From the NCBI GenBank assembly GCA_045634365.1, contig JAZRAC010000064.1, positions 1-64,000 on the forward strand: 64,000 nt of DNA. The letters run 5' to 3'. Source of the stretch: HGM04593 sp045634365 (GTDB taxonomy: Bacteria; Bacteroidota; Bacteroidia; Bacteroidales; Bacteroidaceae). Position numbers and translations under genes: made by a program. The notes under the pieces are model-generated. The model saw nothing but the letters and a program-made list of their open reading frames with translations, made no database searches and was not told the DNA's origin. Below are positions 51,935 to 60,295 of this stretch, one piece after another (position 1 is the stretch's first letter; every line of letters begins with the position of its first letter).

Positions 51935-51968
51935 TTGTGCAACTTTCGCTCGTTTGTTTTTATCTTTG
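51935..51968 (+). promoter_or_regulatory. possible ftsB promoter
   Basis: TATCTTTG at 51961-51968 is a perfect -7 box. The nearest TTG is 23 bases upstream, longer than usual. It lies within the upstream extension of the frame, which argues for the start codon at 52013. Confidence 0.5.
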
Positions 51969-52012
51969 TACTAATGTGTGAATTATATTATTGTTGTAAA
52001 TATTCCGGAACT

Positions 52013-52315
52013 ATGAATAACGATAGCATTGCCTCGCTGTTTAAATGGGTGTTGAACCATAAATATCTTTTTGTAACCATTGCATTTGTGGTTATAATGG
52101 TCTTTTTCGACAAACATAATTTGATAGAGCACTTCAAGAATCAGCGTGAGATTATTTCGTTGAAAGCCGAAAATAAAGAGCTCCGGAAGGAACTCGATGA
52201 ATTGCGCCACAGGTCGGCGGAACTTCATAAGGATATTGAGATTATGGAGAAGGTTGCCCGCGAGAAGTATGGAATGCACAAAGAGGGCGAGGAGGTTTTT
52301 ATTGTTAAGGATTGA
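52013..52315 (+). CDS. FtsB/DivIC-type septum formation protein
   Basis: A 100-residue protein: a short cytoplasmic N-terminus, one membrane helix (about 17-36, F-V-T-I-A-F-V-V-I-M-V-F-F) and a periplasmic coiled coil with heptads rich in Glu, Leu and Arg (about 43-85). The closing V-A-R-E-K-Y-G-M-H-K-E-G-E-E is the family's R-E-x-Y/F-G motif. FtsB joins FtsL and FtsQ in the divisome. The start at 52013 is chosen because a promoter -7 box lies inside the longer frame. It overlaps the next gene's frame. Confidence 0.85.
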   Translation: MNNDSIASLFKWVLNHKYLFVTIAFVVIMVFFDKHNLIEHFKNQREIISLKAENKELRKELDELRHRSAELHKDIEIMEKVAREKYGMHKEGEEVFIVKD

Positions 52316-52317
52316 TT

Positions 52318-52653
52318 ATGAAATTTTGGAATTTGATAAATAAAATTGCTTGGATTGCGCTGCTTGTCGGTGCTGCGGGCAAATTGTTCTTTTGGGGCGC
52401 AGCCTCGTATGTGTATATGGTGGCGGCTGTGGCACTTGCCGTCTCGCAGTTTATTTTGCGCGAGAGGGGCGGTGGCTTTGTGGTGCGTCGCCTTGTGGTG
52501 CAGCAGCAGATTGGCGGTGTTGCCTTGGTGGTTGCCGGTGTGTTGATGTTTACTATGGTGCGCAACGAGTGGATGGTGGCAATGTTCATCGGTGCCTTGC
52601 TCGAATTGTACACAGCCTATCGTATTCCGCAGGAGTTGAAGAAGCAGAAGTAA
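52318..52653 (+). CDS. small conserved membrane protein of unknown function
   Basis: About 111 residues with three or four hydrophobic helices (about 10-27, 29-45, 65-80, 85-102) and a basic C-terminus Q-E-L-K-K-Q-K. I do not recognise a domain. Its ATG lies 2 bases past the ftsB-like stop codon, so the two are cotranscribed and a link to cell division or envelope upkeep is possible. Confidence 0.75.
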   Translation: MKFWNLINKIAWIALLVGAAGKLFFWGAASYVYMVAAVALAVSQFILRERGGGFVVRRLVVQQQIGGVALVVAGVLMFTMVRNEWMVAMFIGALLELYTAYRIPQELKKQK

Positions 52654-52737
52654 CGGATATTATATTGTAGTCTTTGACAGGGCGTGCCGGCGAATGTGTG
52701 CTCTTTTTTTGCTAAATGTTCTTGCTGTACTACCAAT

Positions 52738-52774
52738 AAAAATATGGGCTACCCGTTGGGTAGCCCATATTTTT
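52738..52774. terminator. bidirectional terminator
   Basis: AAAAATATGGGCTACCC and its exact reverse complement flank loop GTT. It lies between the small membrane protein gene and the convergent OmpA gene and serves both. Confidence 0.92.
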
Positions 52775-52797
52775 ATCTATTTGTGTCCTGAATTAAA

Positions 52798-53964
52798 TTA
52801 CTTTGTAACAAAGTGTACAGTCTGGCTCTTTTCGCCCATATCCTGTGTCTTTACAATCAATTTGTCGGCACTGATAGAGTAGCGGTTTACGAGAATTTCC
52901 TTAACCTTGTTTGCGCGGCTCTCGGCAATTTCGGCCTTTGTGGCGTTGGTGTTACCGATAATCTCCATTGTGTATTGGGGATTAGCCTGCATAAGTTTTG
53001 CTACGTTTGAGATGTTAACCATCTGCAACTCTTGGTTGAAGGTATCTTTCTTGTCGTTGAACACAACGTAGGGGATGAGGAAATTGTCTTTCTCTGCGGG
53101 GATAATAACGACTTTCTCCTCGGGCTTGCCCTTCTCCATCTGCTCGGTTGTAACCTTTGCGAGGTAGTTGTTGAGCGCAGCATATTGCTCCGAAGAAATA
53201 GCGTGTTTAGCAGTGAAACCCTGCTTGCCAATCTTCCATTTTAAACCAACCTTGCCCGAGAGTATACCGTCAAAATCGGTTTTCATTCCATTCTGTCCGT
53301 CGAATGTGGCGCTTGTGCCTGTTACGCCAAGGTCGAGGTTAATACCGATGCGCTTTGTTACGTTGTATGTGGTTGAAAGACCGCCGCGTGCAGCAAAGAG
53401 TGTGCGACCATCAACACCTTTTCTCTCGATTGTTGTCAGTGCTGCGGCACCAATGTAGAGCTCTACGTCAATTGCTCTGTCTGTTTTTTTCTCGTCAGAG
53501 AAAAGGTTGATGAGGTTAACCATTACATCGGCACCCAAAGAGTAGTATTTGAGGTCCTGTATGTAGCCGTAGCGTGTATCGACGCCTTTCGATTCGAGAT
53601 ATACTTTTCTGGGGTCCTCCAAATAGTTGGGGTAGTTACCGTTGCCAAAGTTCCAGCCTTTGAGTCTGTTGCCGTCAACGCTTATGCGTACACCGAATAC
53701 GGGTGTAATCTGCTTGCCGACAGCAATTGCAAAGCCGTGCTTGATGCGGTCTTTGAACGAGAGGTGTGTATCTTGTTCGCCCATCAATACTGCACCGCCG
53801 AATGAACCTTGTACATAGAAGTTGTCGAAGAACGAGGATTTGTATTGTGTCTTGTAGTCAACTGTGACATTCTCTGTTTTTGTGGTGGTCTCTACTCGTT
53901 TGCCTTGGGCAAATGCCGAAATACCCGCCATTAGCAATAGAGATAATATTGTAAGCTTTTTCAT
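52798..53964 (-). CDS. OmpA-family outer-membrane protein
   Basis: A signal peptide (K-K-L-T-I-L-S-L-L-L-M-A-G-I-S-A-F-A) precedes a beta-barrel-like region rich in alternating aromatic residues. The C-terminal OmpA domain, about 290-388, has I-P-Y-V-V-F-N-D and S-R-A-N-K-V-K-E-I-L. The peptidoglycan-binding Asp/Arg motif is only partly kept (N-T-N-A-T...S-R-A-N), so binding may be weak. With the upstream OmpA gene (25-base gap) it forms a tandem pair like P. gingivalis Pgm6/Pgm7, abundant proteins that anchor the outer membrane. Confidence 0.88.
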   Translation of the reverse strand: MKKLTILSLLLMAGISAFAQGKRVETTTKTENVTVDYKTQYKSSFFDNFYVQGSFGGAVLMGEQDTHLSFKDRIKHGFAIAVGKQITPVFGVRISVDGNRLKGWNFGNGNYPNYLEDPRKVYLESKGVDTRYGYIQDLKYYSLGADVMVNLINLFSDEKKTDRAIDVELYIGAAALTTIERKGVDGRTLFAARGGLSTTYNVTKRIGINLDLGVTGTSATFDGQNGMKTDFDGILSGKVGLKWKIGKQGFTAKHAISSEQYAALNNYLAKVTTEQMEKGKPEEKVVIIPAEKDNFLIPYVVFNDKKDTFNQELQMVNISNVAKLMQANPQYTMEIIGNTNATKAEIAESRANKVKEILVNRYSISADKLIVKTQDMGEKSQTVHFVTK

Positions 53965-53989
53965 ATTATTTGCTATTTTCGGTTTCTAA

Positions 53990-55219
53990 TTATTTTTCGA
54001 TAATGCTCATAAGAACGACGCGGTTCCAACGGAAGTCTTCGTCGTATGCACGCTCGGTGTCACCCTTTGCCTCTGTGCTGATGCGCTCTTCGTCGATGCC
54101 ACACTCGTTGATGAGGTATTTCTTAACTGAATCTACTCTTCGCTGGCTCAAACGCATATTGTACTCGGGGTATGCTGTCTCTTTGTCGGCATAACCGGTG
54201 AGCATAATCTTTGCATCCTCGTTGTTCTTCAAATACTCGGCAATCTTGTCGATTTGTGGCTTTTGGCTCTTTTCGATGTAAGATTTGTCGATGAGGAAGC
54301 GAACTGCGAAAGGTGCGATAATCTCTTTTGCAGGAGCCTTCACCTCTTTTATAACCTTGGGCTGGGGGGTGTATACATCCTGATATACAACGGGTATCTC
54401 TACGTTTGCCTTTGCAGGTGCTCCGCCGAAGAAGTAGCTGAAACCGATGGTGGCAGCTCCAAGGAAGTCGAGTTTCTTGTAGTCACCGCCAAGTTCACCG
54501 CCAACAATACCGTCGAACGATTCGTTCAGGAAGTTTGCCTGTAAGTCGGTCATAATAGAGAGACGCTTTGTGATTTTGTAGTCAATCTGTGTACCCACCT
54601 TTGCGCCCCAAGTGCAGTTGTTGTGGAAATTCTGCTTCTTGAAAGAGTAAGTGAATGTGGGGCCTGCATACAATTGTACACCCCATTTGCTATCTTTGCC
54701 ACTCTCGAACCATTTTACAACATCGGTCATTGCGGCAAGGCTGAGATCTACGTATGTGAACTTTCTGCGGAAGAAGGTTGAGCCGTTGTTTTTAATGAGG
54801 AATTCAGCCGAGTTATTTGCATTAACTCCGGGATTCTGCTCAAATACAGGGCCTGCAAGGTAGTAGGCACTCACTTTGCCAATGCCGGCCTGTCCTCTGA
54901 GGCCGAAGTAGCGGTTGAACCAGTAACCTGCTGTTACCTGCACTCTGACTCTGCGACGGTCGATGAAATTGTTAACCTTGTCGTTGCCCTCGGCTGCAAT
55001 AGCGTTGATACCTGCACCAAGAGAAATGAACCAATTTTTCTGATTAAGGGCTGCATCGTCGGCAATAATATTGTCGGCTGTGCCTCCTAAAACTGTTGCC
55101 AAATTGTCGAGGCGCGACTCGCGGATTGTGTCCGTCTTGATTGTCTGTGCCTCTATTTCGCTACCGAAAAAGAATGCAACGCCAATCAACAGCGCTTTGA
55201 AAATAGTAGTTTTATTCAT
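53990..55219 (-). CDS. OmpA-family outer-membrane protein
   Basis: A 409-residue protein. A hydrophobic signal (F-K-A-L-L-I-G-V-A-F-F-F-G) is followed by a predicted barrel of about 240 residues and a hinge with Pro/Lys (P-Q-P-K-V-I-K-E-V-K-A-P-A-K). The OmpA C-terminal domain (about 295-409) has V-R-F-L-I-D-K-S, L-T-G-Y-A-D-K-E-T and N-M-R-L-S-Q-R-R-V-D-S-V-K, with the Asp and Arg that bind diaminopimelate. It is the first gene of the pair and has its own promoter. Confidence 0.9.
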   Translation of the reverse strand: MNKTTIFKALLIGVAFFFGSEIEAQTIKTDTIRESRLDNLATVLGGTADNIIADDAALNQKNWFISLGAGINAIAAEGNDKVNNFIDRRRVRVQVTAGYWFNRYFGLRGQAGIGKVSAYYLAGPVFEQNPGVNANNSAEFLIKNNGSTFFRRKFTYVDLSLAAMTDVVKWFESGKDSKWGVQLYAGPTFTYSFKKQNFHNNCTWGAKVGTQIDYKITKRLSIMTDLQANFLNESFDGIVGGELGGDYKKLDFLGAATIGFSYFFGGAPAKANVEIPVVYQDVYTPQPKVIKEVKAPAKEIIAPFAVRFLIDKSYIEKSQKPQIDKIAEYLKNNEDAKIMLTGYADKETAYPEYNMRLSQRRVDSVKKYLINECGIDEERISTEAKGDTERAYDEDFRWNRVVLMSIIEK

Positions 55220-55283
55220 CTTTTTAGGGATTAAATATGAATGTTTGTTAATTAATTTACAGCAATAAAAGCCTAATTCTGAG

Positions 55284-55314
55284 CAAAGGTAGGAATTTTT
55301 TATAAAAAAGCGAA
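55284..55314 (-). promoter_or_regulatory. ompA-pair promoter
   Basis: Minus strand TTCG, 19 bases, TACCTTTG: perfect -7 and near-consensus -33. The start codon lies about 60 bases downstream. Confidence 0.7.
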
Positions 55315-55323
55315 ATTAAACTA

Positions 55324-55510
55324 AGAAGTTGTTTGAATTTCTAAAAAATATTTTCTTATAGAAGCCGATTGTTTCGCCATTTTTATATTCAAGAATGTCT
55401 GTTTCCTTCTTTTTCGCAGTTATGTAGCCCGCTACACGCCCTTAAAAAAGAGATAAACATCCTATTCTTGCTCTATAAAAATTTTGGCGATATAAATTCA
55501 AACAACTTCT
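55324..55510. mobile_element. 187-bp element with 17-bp perfect terminal inverted repeats
   Basis: AGAAGTTGTTTGAATTT at 55324-55340 recurs as an exact reverse complement at 55494-55510. The inside is non-coding and holds a small TGTAGC/GCTACA hairpin. Size, perfect ends and position between genes suggest a MITE, though I see no clear target-site duplication. Confidence 0.6.
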
Positions 55511-55553
55511 AATAAAAATATTTGCGGGAGATATGCTCGTGGCACTAAATGCG

Positions 55554-56489
55554 TTATTGCAATTTTATAATATCGCCCACTCTTACGCCCTGTTCCGAAT
55601 ATCGGGGGTTCAGCGTGTAGAGAGTTTCGAGCCTTATGCCATAGATCTGTGATATATGGTGCAGGCTCTCTCCTGCTTTAACTATGTGAGGGGGATACTT
55701 CTTTTGTGCTTTCTTGTGTTTCTGTTCAAGATATATAATGTCGCCGGCCTTTATGTTGTACTCCTTGTATAATTCGTTGTATTTTATCAGTTTCTGTTGT
55801 GAAATTCCAAACTCTTTGCCAAGCGACTCAAAGGTGTCGCCGGTGTTCCCGAAAATGTATAATAGTCCATTGGATTTGTATATTGTTCTTTTGGCTGTGC
55901 TACTGTTGTCGGCCTCTTTGCCCTTTATATCTTTTAGGGTGTAAGAGTCGTAACGATTAAGTTCGTATCTCTCTATAAGGCTTATCAGTTTCGTGGGGTA
56001 GGCATTATCCTCGGCGTATCCGGCTTTTTTCAATCCTTTTGCCCATCCTTTATAGTCGTCTTTTTTAAGGCTGAACAGGGAGGCGTAGCGTTGGCGGTTG
56101 ACAAGGAAGAGCGAGTGGTCTTCGTAGGACTCTTTTACATTGTTGTATTTTCTGAAATAGCACATTCTGCCATTGTCCATAGATGCTGTGCGCTTCCCCT
56201 TCCAGCTTTTGTCGGCTTTTATTCCAAAGTGGTTGTTCGATGTTCGGGCCAAAAGACTTTTGCCGGCTCCCGATTCGAGCAGGCCTTGTGCGAGTGTGAT
56301 ACTTGCCGGAATATTGTGCTTTATCATCTGCTCCACGGCTGCGGGGTAGTAGGTGAGAATGTACTTCTCGTAGTCGTTGTTTACCATAGAAACGGGCTTG
56401 GCGGGCTGTGTGGGAGGGGTCTGCTTCAATGCGCCACAGGATGACAATGTTATTGCAATCAATAGTGGAAGAATGTGTGTATGTTTCAT
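55554..56489 (-). CDS. LysM glucosaminidase-domain lipoprotein (peptidoglycan hydrolase)
   Basis: A lipobox L-S-S-C ends the signal peptide (about 6-18). The glucosaminidase domain (about 50-180) has I-P-A-S-I-T-L-A-Q-G-L-L-E-S-G-A-G-K-S with the catalytic Glu, N-N-H-F-G-I-K and Y-E-D-H-S. Two LysM modules follow (about 205-255 and 265-311): Y-I-F-G-N-T-G-D-T-F-E-S and V-K-A-G-E-S-L-H-H-I-S-Q-I-Y-G. It should cut between GlcNAc and MurNAc in the periplasm. It is divergent from cdd. Confidence 0.93.
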   Translation of the reverse strand: MKHTHILPLLIAITLSSCGALKQTPPTQPAKPVSMVNNDYEKYILTYYPAAVEQMIKHNIPASITLAQGLLESGAGKSLLARTSNNHFGIKADKSWKGKRTASMDNGRMCYFRKYNNVKESYEDHSLFLVNRQRYASLFSLKKDDYKGWAKGLKKAGYAEDNAYPTKLISLIERYELNRYDSYTLKDIKGKEADNSSTAKRTIYKSNGLLYIFGNTGDTFESLGKEFGISQQKLIKYNELYKEYNIKAGDIIYLEQKHKKAQKKYPPHIVKAGESLHHISQIYGIRLETLYTLNPRYSEQGVRVGDIIKLQ

Positions 56490-56529
56490 AATTGAATATT
56501 TTATTCAGTTTACAAAATAAGTGAATAAA

Positions 56530-56560
56530 TTGCTTTTGCGCAACATTTTTTTTATCTTCG
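56530..56560 (+). promoter_or_regulatory. cdd operon promoter
   Basis: TTG, 20 bases, TATCTTCG: one mismatch in each element from the Bacteroidetes consensus. It lies about 95 bases upstream of the cdd start. Confidence 0.5.
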
Positions 56561-56653
56561 CCACATAAAGTTTGCTAATCCATTCTATTCATTGGTTTGT
56601 TAATGTGTTGCGTGAGATATAGCAATGTGTCATTTTTTAAACGAGAAAGTTTT

Positions 56654-57136
56654 ATGAAAGAGTTGATTTTGCAGACAAAAGTAAAGGTCTGCTCCTATGA
56701 TGAATTTTCGCCCGAAGATAAGGAGGTGGTGGATGCTGCGCGTGCCGCAACTGCCAACAGCTATGCTGTATATTCGAAATTCAATGTGGGTGCGGCGGTG
56801 CGTTTGGAGGGTGGAACAATTGTTACGGGCAGCAATCAGGAGAATGCCGCCTACCCGTCGGGCCTGTGTGCCGAGCGTACCACGCTCTTTTGGGCAAATT
56901 CGCAATACCCCTCCCGTGCGGTCCTCACTCTCGCAATAGCTGCCCGCACCGACAATGGGGAGCTCGAAAGGCCTATACCTCCCTGCGGAGCCTGCCGACA
57001 GGTTATTCTTGAAACAGAAAAACGGTTCGGGAACACTATCAGAATTATATTATATGGAACAAAAGAGAGCTATATTGTTGAGGATGGAATAAAAGCCCTT
57101 CTGCCACTCTCTTTTGATTCTGCTTTTCTTGATTGA
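56654..57136 (+). CDS. cdd: cytidine deaminase
   Basis: It deaminates cytidine and deoxycytidine in pyrimidine salvage. The zinc site is G-L-C-A-E-R-T-T (C-A-E) and P-P-C-G-A-C-R-Q (P-C-x-x-C). The N-terminal A-Y-A-x-Y-S-K-F-N-V-G-A-A-V is the family start. At 160 residues it is the tetrameric short type. The longer frame from 56597 lacks family sequence, so ATG 56654 is used. The next gene starts directly after its stop. Confidence 0.94.
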   Translation: MKELILQTKVKVCSYDEFSPEDKEVVDAARAATANSYAVYSKFNVGAAVRLEGGTIVTGSNQENAAYPSGLCAERTTLFWANSQYPSRAVLTLAIAARTDNGELERPIPPCGACRQVILETEKRFGNTIRIILYGTKESYIVEDGIKALLPLSFDSAFLD

Positions 57137-57619
57137 ATGAAAAAGATACTTTTTGTGTGCCACGGGAACATCTGTCGTTCCCCGATGGCGGAATTTATAA
57201 TGAAGGAAATTGCTGCAACCACCGGTGTTGCAGCAACGTTGCATATAGAATCGGCTGCCACCAGCAGCGAGGAGATTGGTAATGCGGTCTATCCGCCGGC
57301 TGTGCGTGAGCTTGCCCGTCACGGAATATCGTGCAGTGGCAAGCGTGCCCGTCGCATCGCAGCAGCCGACTTTGCGGATTTTGATATGATTGTGGTGATG
57401 GAGGATTATAATCTGCGTAATATGCGCAGCCTGCTCACCGATGATAATAGGGCAAAAGTGTGGAAATTGCTCGATTTTGATGGTTGCGTAACCCCCGGCA
57501 AGGCCAATCGGTTGGTCGGCGACGATATTTCCGATCCGTGGTATCACGGTAACTTTTCGCAGACATACGCCGAAATAGAGCGTGGGTGCAAAGGTCTAAT
57601 CTCTTATCTTGGAATGTAG
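57137..57619 (+). CDS. low-molecular-weight protein tyrosine (or arginine) phosphatase
   Basis: The P-loop F-V-C-H-G-N-I-C-R-S-P-M-A-E (about 5-18) has the C-x5-R-S active site. The general acid Asp lies in D-D-I-S-D-P-W-Y-H. D-M-I-V-V-M-E-D-Y-N is the conserved central segment. At 160 residues it is full length. LMW phosphatases can act on Wzc-type kinases, but this gene lies 20 kb from wzc, in a salvage and DNA-repair operon. It starts directly after the cdd stop codon. Confidence 0.93.
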   Translation: MKKILFVCHGNICRSPMAEFIMKEIAATTGVAATLHIESAATSSEEIGNAVYPPAVRELARHGISCSGKRARRIAAADFADFDMIVVMEDYNLRNMRSLLTDDNRAKVWKLLDFDGCVTPGKANRLVGDDISDPWYHGNFSQTYAEIERGCKGLISYLGM

Positions 57620-57620
57620 T

Positions 57621-58196
57621 ATGCAACAATTCACGCCCACCGACGACAGAGTTATTATGGGAATCGACCCGGGCACCAATCTTATGGGCTATGCCTTTAT
57701 AGGTGTTAACGGCAATAAAGCCCGCCTTATAGCTATGGGGGTTATAGACCTGCGCAAGTGTCACGACAGCTATATAAAATTGGGCGAGATTTTCACTCGT
57801 GTGCAGGGGCTCATACAATCCTTTCTTCCCGATGAACTTGCCATTGAGGCTCCTTTCTTTGGCAAGAACGTGCAGAGTATGCTGAAATTGGGGCGTGCGC
57901 AGGGGGTTGCCATTGCCGCAGCCATAAGTCGCGACGTTCCCATACACGAATATGCCCCGCTGAAAATAAAAATGGCAATTACGGGTAACGGCTCGGCCTC
58001 TAAACAGCAGGTTGCCGAAATGTTGCGTCGTATGCTCAATATCTCCTCCGAGGAGATGCCTCGCTTTATGGATGCTACCGATGCTCTTGGTGCAGCATTC
58101 TGCCACTTTTTGCAGCGTAACAGCCCGGTGCGCAGCGTGAAATACAGCAGTTGGGCCGATTATGTCCGTAAAAACAACGATAAGGTCAAGGGGTAG
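57621..58196 (+). CDS. ruvC: crossover junction endodeoxyribonuclease RuvC
   Basis: It resolves Holliday junctions with RuvAB. The RNase H-like fold has I-M-G-I-D-P-G-T-N-L-M-G-Y (first catalytic Asp), L-A-I-E-A-P-F-F-G-K-N (Glu) and D-A-T-D-A-L-G-A-A (closing acidic pair). K-M-A-I-T-G-N-G-S-A-S-K is the DNA-contact loop. At 191 residues it is of normal length. A TTG start 12 bases upstream would overlap the phosphatase gene further; ATG 57621 begins at the fold. Confidence 0.95.
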   Translation: MQQFTPTDDRVIMGIDPGTNLMGYAFIGVNGNKARLIAMGVIDLRKCHDSYIKLGEIFTRVQGLIQSFLPDELAIEAPFFGKNVQSMLKLGRAQGVAIAAAISRDVPIHEYAPLKIKMAITGNGSASKQQVAEMLRRMLNISSEEMPRFMDATDALGAAFCHFLQRNSPVRSVKYSSWADYVRKNNDKVKG

Positions 58197-58209
58197 TTCC
58201 CTCGACCTT
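58182..58209 (+). terminator. ruvC terminator
   Basis: AAGGTCAAGGG and CCCTCGACCTT form an 11-bp stem with one mismatch around a 6-base loop, followed by a T-rich stretch. The stem includes the ruvC stop codon. Confidence 0.75.
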
Positions 58210-58235
58210 ATTTCTTTTGTCGCATCCTTAATCTC

Positions 58236-60227
58236 TTAATATTTATACAGCTTGTATGTGGTGCGCAACACCTGAAACTCCGTGCGGCGGTTCAGCTGGT
58301 TGCAAATTTCCTGCTCCTCCTCACTTTCAAGGTTCTTTATGTAATCCTCGGTGAGAACATCATTCTCCTTTAAGAAAGGATACTTCTCGGTGAGTTTCTT
58401 GTGTACTATTTTAGGCTTCTCCTCGCCGTATCCTTTGGGGGTGAGACGCTCGGCCTCAATGCCGTGCTCTATGAGATATTTTACCACCGACTCGGAACGC
58501 GCTTGCGATAGCTTGATATTATATTGGTCGCTGCCTTTATAGTCGCAGTGTGCGCTTAACTCAATGGTTACGTTGGGGTTAAGGTTGAGCAGCTTTACAA
58601 GCTCGTCGAGCGATGCTTCCGACTCGGCGGTGAGGGTGGCTTTGTCAAATTCATAGAAAATATTGTCTATGAGCACAGGGCGGGTGATAGATGGCAGTGC
58701 AAAATCGCGTTGATACTGCACGGAACCCTCGTCGGTGTTGGCCGATAGTTCCTGCATAGTATTAAGGTAGCCTTTGCAGCTGCCGAGCATCACATAATCC
58801 ACTCCGGGGGTTACTCTCACCGAGTATGAGCCATCCTTCATCACTCCGAAGCTGGTGTTTGTGCCATCCTTTCCCACCAAATGAATTACAGCCTCGGGAA
58901 GTTCGTAGCCATCTTTCTCGTATACCCAGCCATAGAGCGTGTGTATTGTTTCGGGCAACAGGAACGAGTATATGTGGTCCCATCCGCGTGCGTCGCCACG
59001 GTTCGAAGAAAAATATCCGCGATAGAGCCCGGGGGCAAAGGTTATTCCAAAGTCGTCGCCGTTGGAATTGAGCGGTGCCATCATATTTTTTATGTCCCAC
59101 ACGCTGTCGTTCACCTGTGTGGCACAATAAATGTCGAGGCCTCCCATTCCCGGGTAGCCGTCCGATGAGAAGAAGAGCTCACCCTGCGGGCCAAAGGCCG
59201 GGAACTGCTCGTCGCCCTCGGTGTTTATTCCCTCGCCAAGATTTTCCACAATTCCTTCGAGGGCTTTATTTGCTCCTATGTAGTATCGCCAAATGTCGAG
59301 CCCGCCTGCTCCGCCGGCCATATTCGATGTAAAATAGAGCCAATCGCCGTCGGGCGACACTGCCGGATGTGCAAATGAGGTTAGTGTGTCGCTCGATATT
59401 TCCACCTTTTGCACTCCGCTCCACGATGCGTCGCTGCGGTTGCTGCGGTAAATTGCAGCGTAGCGGGGGTATTGGTCGTCGTTTATGCAGCGTGTGAAAT
59501 ACATTGTTTTTCCGTCGGGAGTGAAGGCGCAGGCTCCATCCTCATACTCGCTGTTAATTTCACTCTCTATAATTTCGGTCTTTTGCCATTTGCCTTTGTC
59601 GTTGCGGCGGGTGAGGAAAATATCGGCCATTTTCTGTCCGGTAATTCCGCTTAAATCCTCGCCGCTGGCCTCTTTGCGGGTGGATGTGGTGACAATCATT
59701 GTGGTGTCGTCGCCCACATACATTGGGCAGTAGTCGCTGCGTTGCCCGTTGAGCTCTTTGGCTTTTTTCACAATGTATCGGCTGGGGTTCTTTTTCCATT
59801 CGAGCGACTGCTTGGCTGCTTGCAGGCCCACGATGGCAAGGCGGTCCTCGGCGTTCAGTTGCAGATAGGCCTCGTAGTTGTTCATCGCATCTTTGTAGTC
59901 GCCTTTTTCAAGCTGTGCATCGGCAAGGTGGCGCAGAGCAGTAGAATCGGGGTATTTGTAGCGCACGGCGTTGCCGTATGCGCCCACGGCGCGCACGGCG
60001 TTGTTGCTTTTGCGGTAGCACTCGCCCAGCTTCCAAGCAACCACGGCGCGTTTGCTTCTCTCTTTGGGCGAGATTTTGCGATAGGCCTTTCTGTAATGCT
60101 TTGCTGCTTCGTAGTATTCGTTCAGCGCGGCATATTGGTCGCCTTTCTTTATGGACCTTTCGCTGCCACAGGATAGTGTGGCTGCTATTGTGAATGTAAC
60201 AATGCAGTATGTGAGAATTTTCTTCAT
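58236..60227 (-). CDS. PorE-like type IX secretion lipoprotein (TPR, WD40-like, OmpA)
   Basis: Domain order and size (663 residues) match PorE of the type IX secretion system: lipobox L-S-C at the end of the signal, TPR helices (about 25-150, G-D-Q-Y-A-A-L-N-E-Y-Y-E-A-A-K-H-Y and later repeats), a PD40/beta-propeller (about 170-430, with A-F-T-P-D-G-K-T-M-Y-F-T and A-V-S-P-D-G-D-W-L-Y-F-T), a carboxypeptidase-regulatory-like fold (about 440-520), and OmpA C-terminal (about 540-650, I-F-Y-E-F-D-K-A-T-L and S-Q-A-R-S-E-S-V-V-K-Y-L). PorE anchors the export machine to peptidoglycan. Other OmpA-TPR-PD40 paralogues are common in the phylum, so this is not certain. It is downstream of topB. Confidence 0.78.
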   Translation of the reverse strand: MKKILTYCIVTFTIAATLSCGSERSIKKGDQYAALNEYYEAAKHYRKAYRKISPKERSKRAVVAWKLGECYRKSNNAVRAVGAYGNAVRYKYPDSTALRHLADAQLEKGDYKDAMNNYEAYLQLNAEDRLAIVGLQAAKQSLEWKKNPSRYIVKKAKELNGQRSDYCPMYVGDDTTMIVTTSTRKEASGEDLSGITGQKMADIFLTRRNDKGKWQKTEIIESEINSEYEDGACAFTPDGKTMYFTRCINDDQYPRYAAIYRSNRSDASWSGVQKVEISSDTLTSFAHPAVSPDGDWLYFTSNMAGGAGGLDIWRYYIGANKALEGIVENLGEGINTEGDEQFPAFGPQGELFFSSDGYPGMGGLDIYCATQVNDSVWDIKNMMAPLNSNGDDFGITFAPGLYRGYFSSNRGDARGWDHIYSFLLPETIHTLYGWVYEKDGYELPEAVIHLVGKDGTNTSFGVMKDGSYSVRVTPGVDYVMLGSCKGYLNTMQELSANTDEGSVQYQRDFALPSITRPVLIDNIFYEFDKATLTAESEASLDELVKLLNLNPNVTIELSAHCDYKGSDQYNIKLSQARSESVVKYLIEHGIEAERLTPKGYGEEKPKIVHKKLTEKYPFLKENDVLTEDYIKNLESEEEQEICNQLNRRTEFQVLRTTYKLYKY

Positions 60228-60295
60228 ATAATAATATTCGTCTTTTAATAACTGCTTTTTTTCGAATTTATTATATCCGACTGTTGCTTTTCGGG

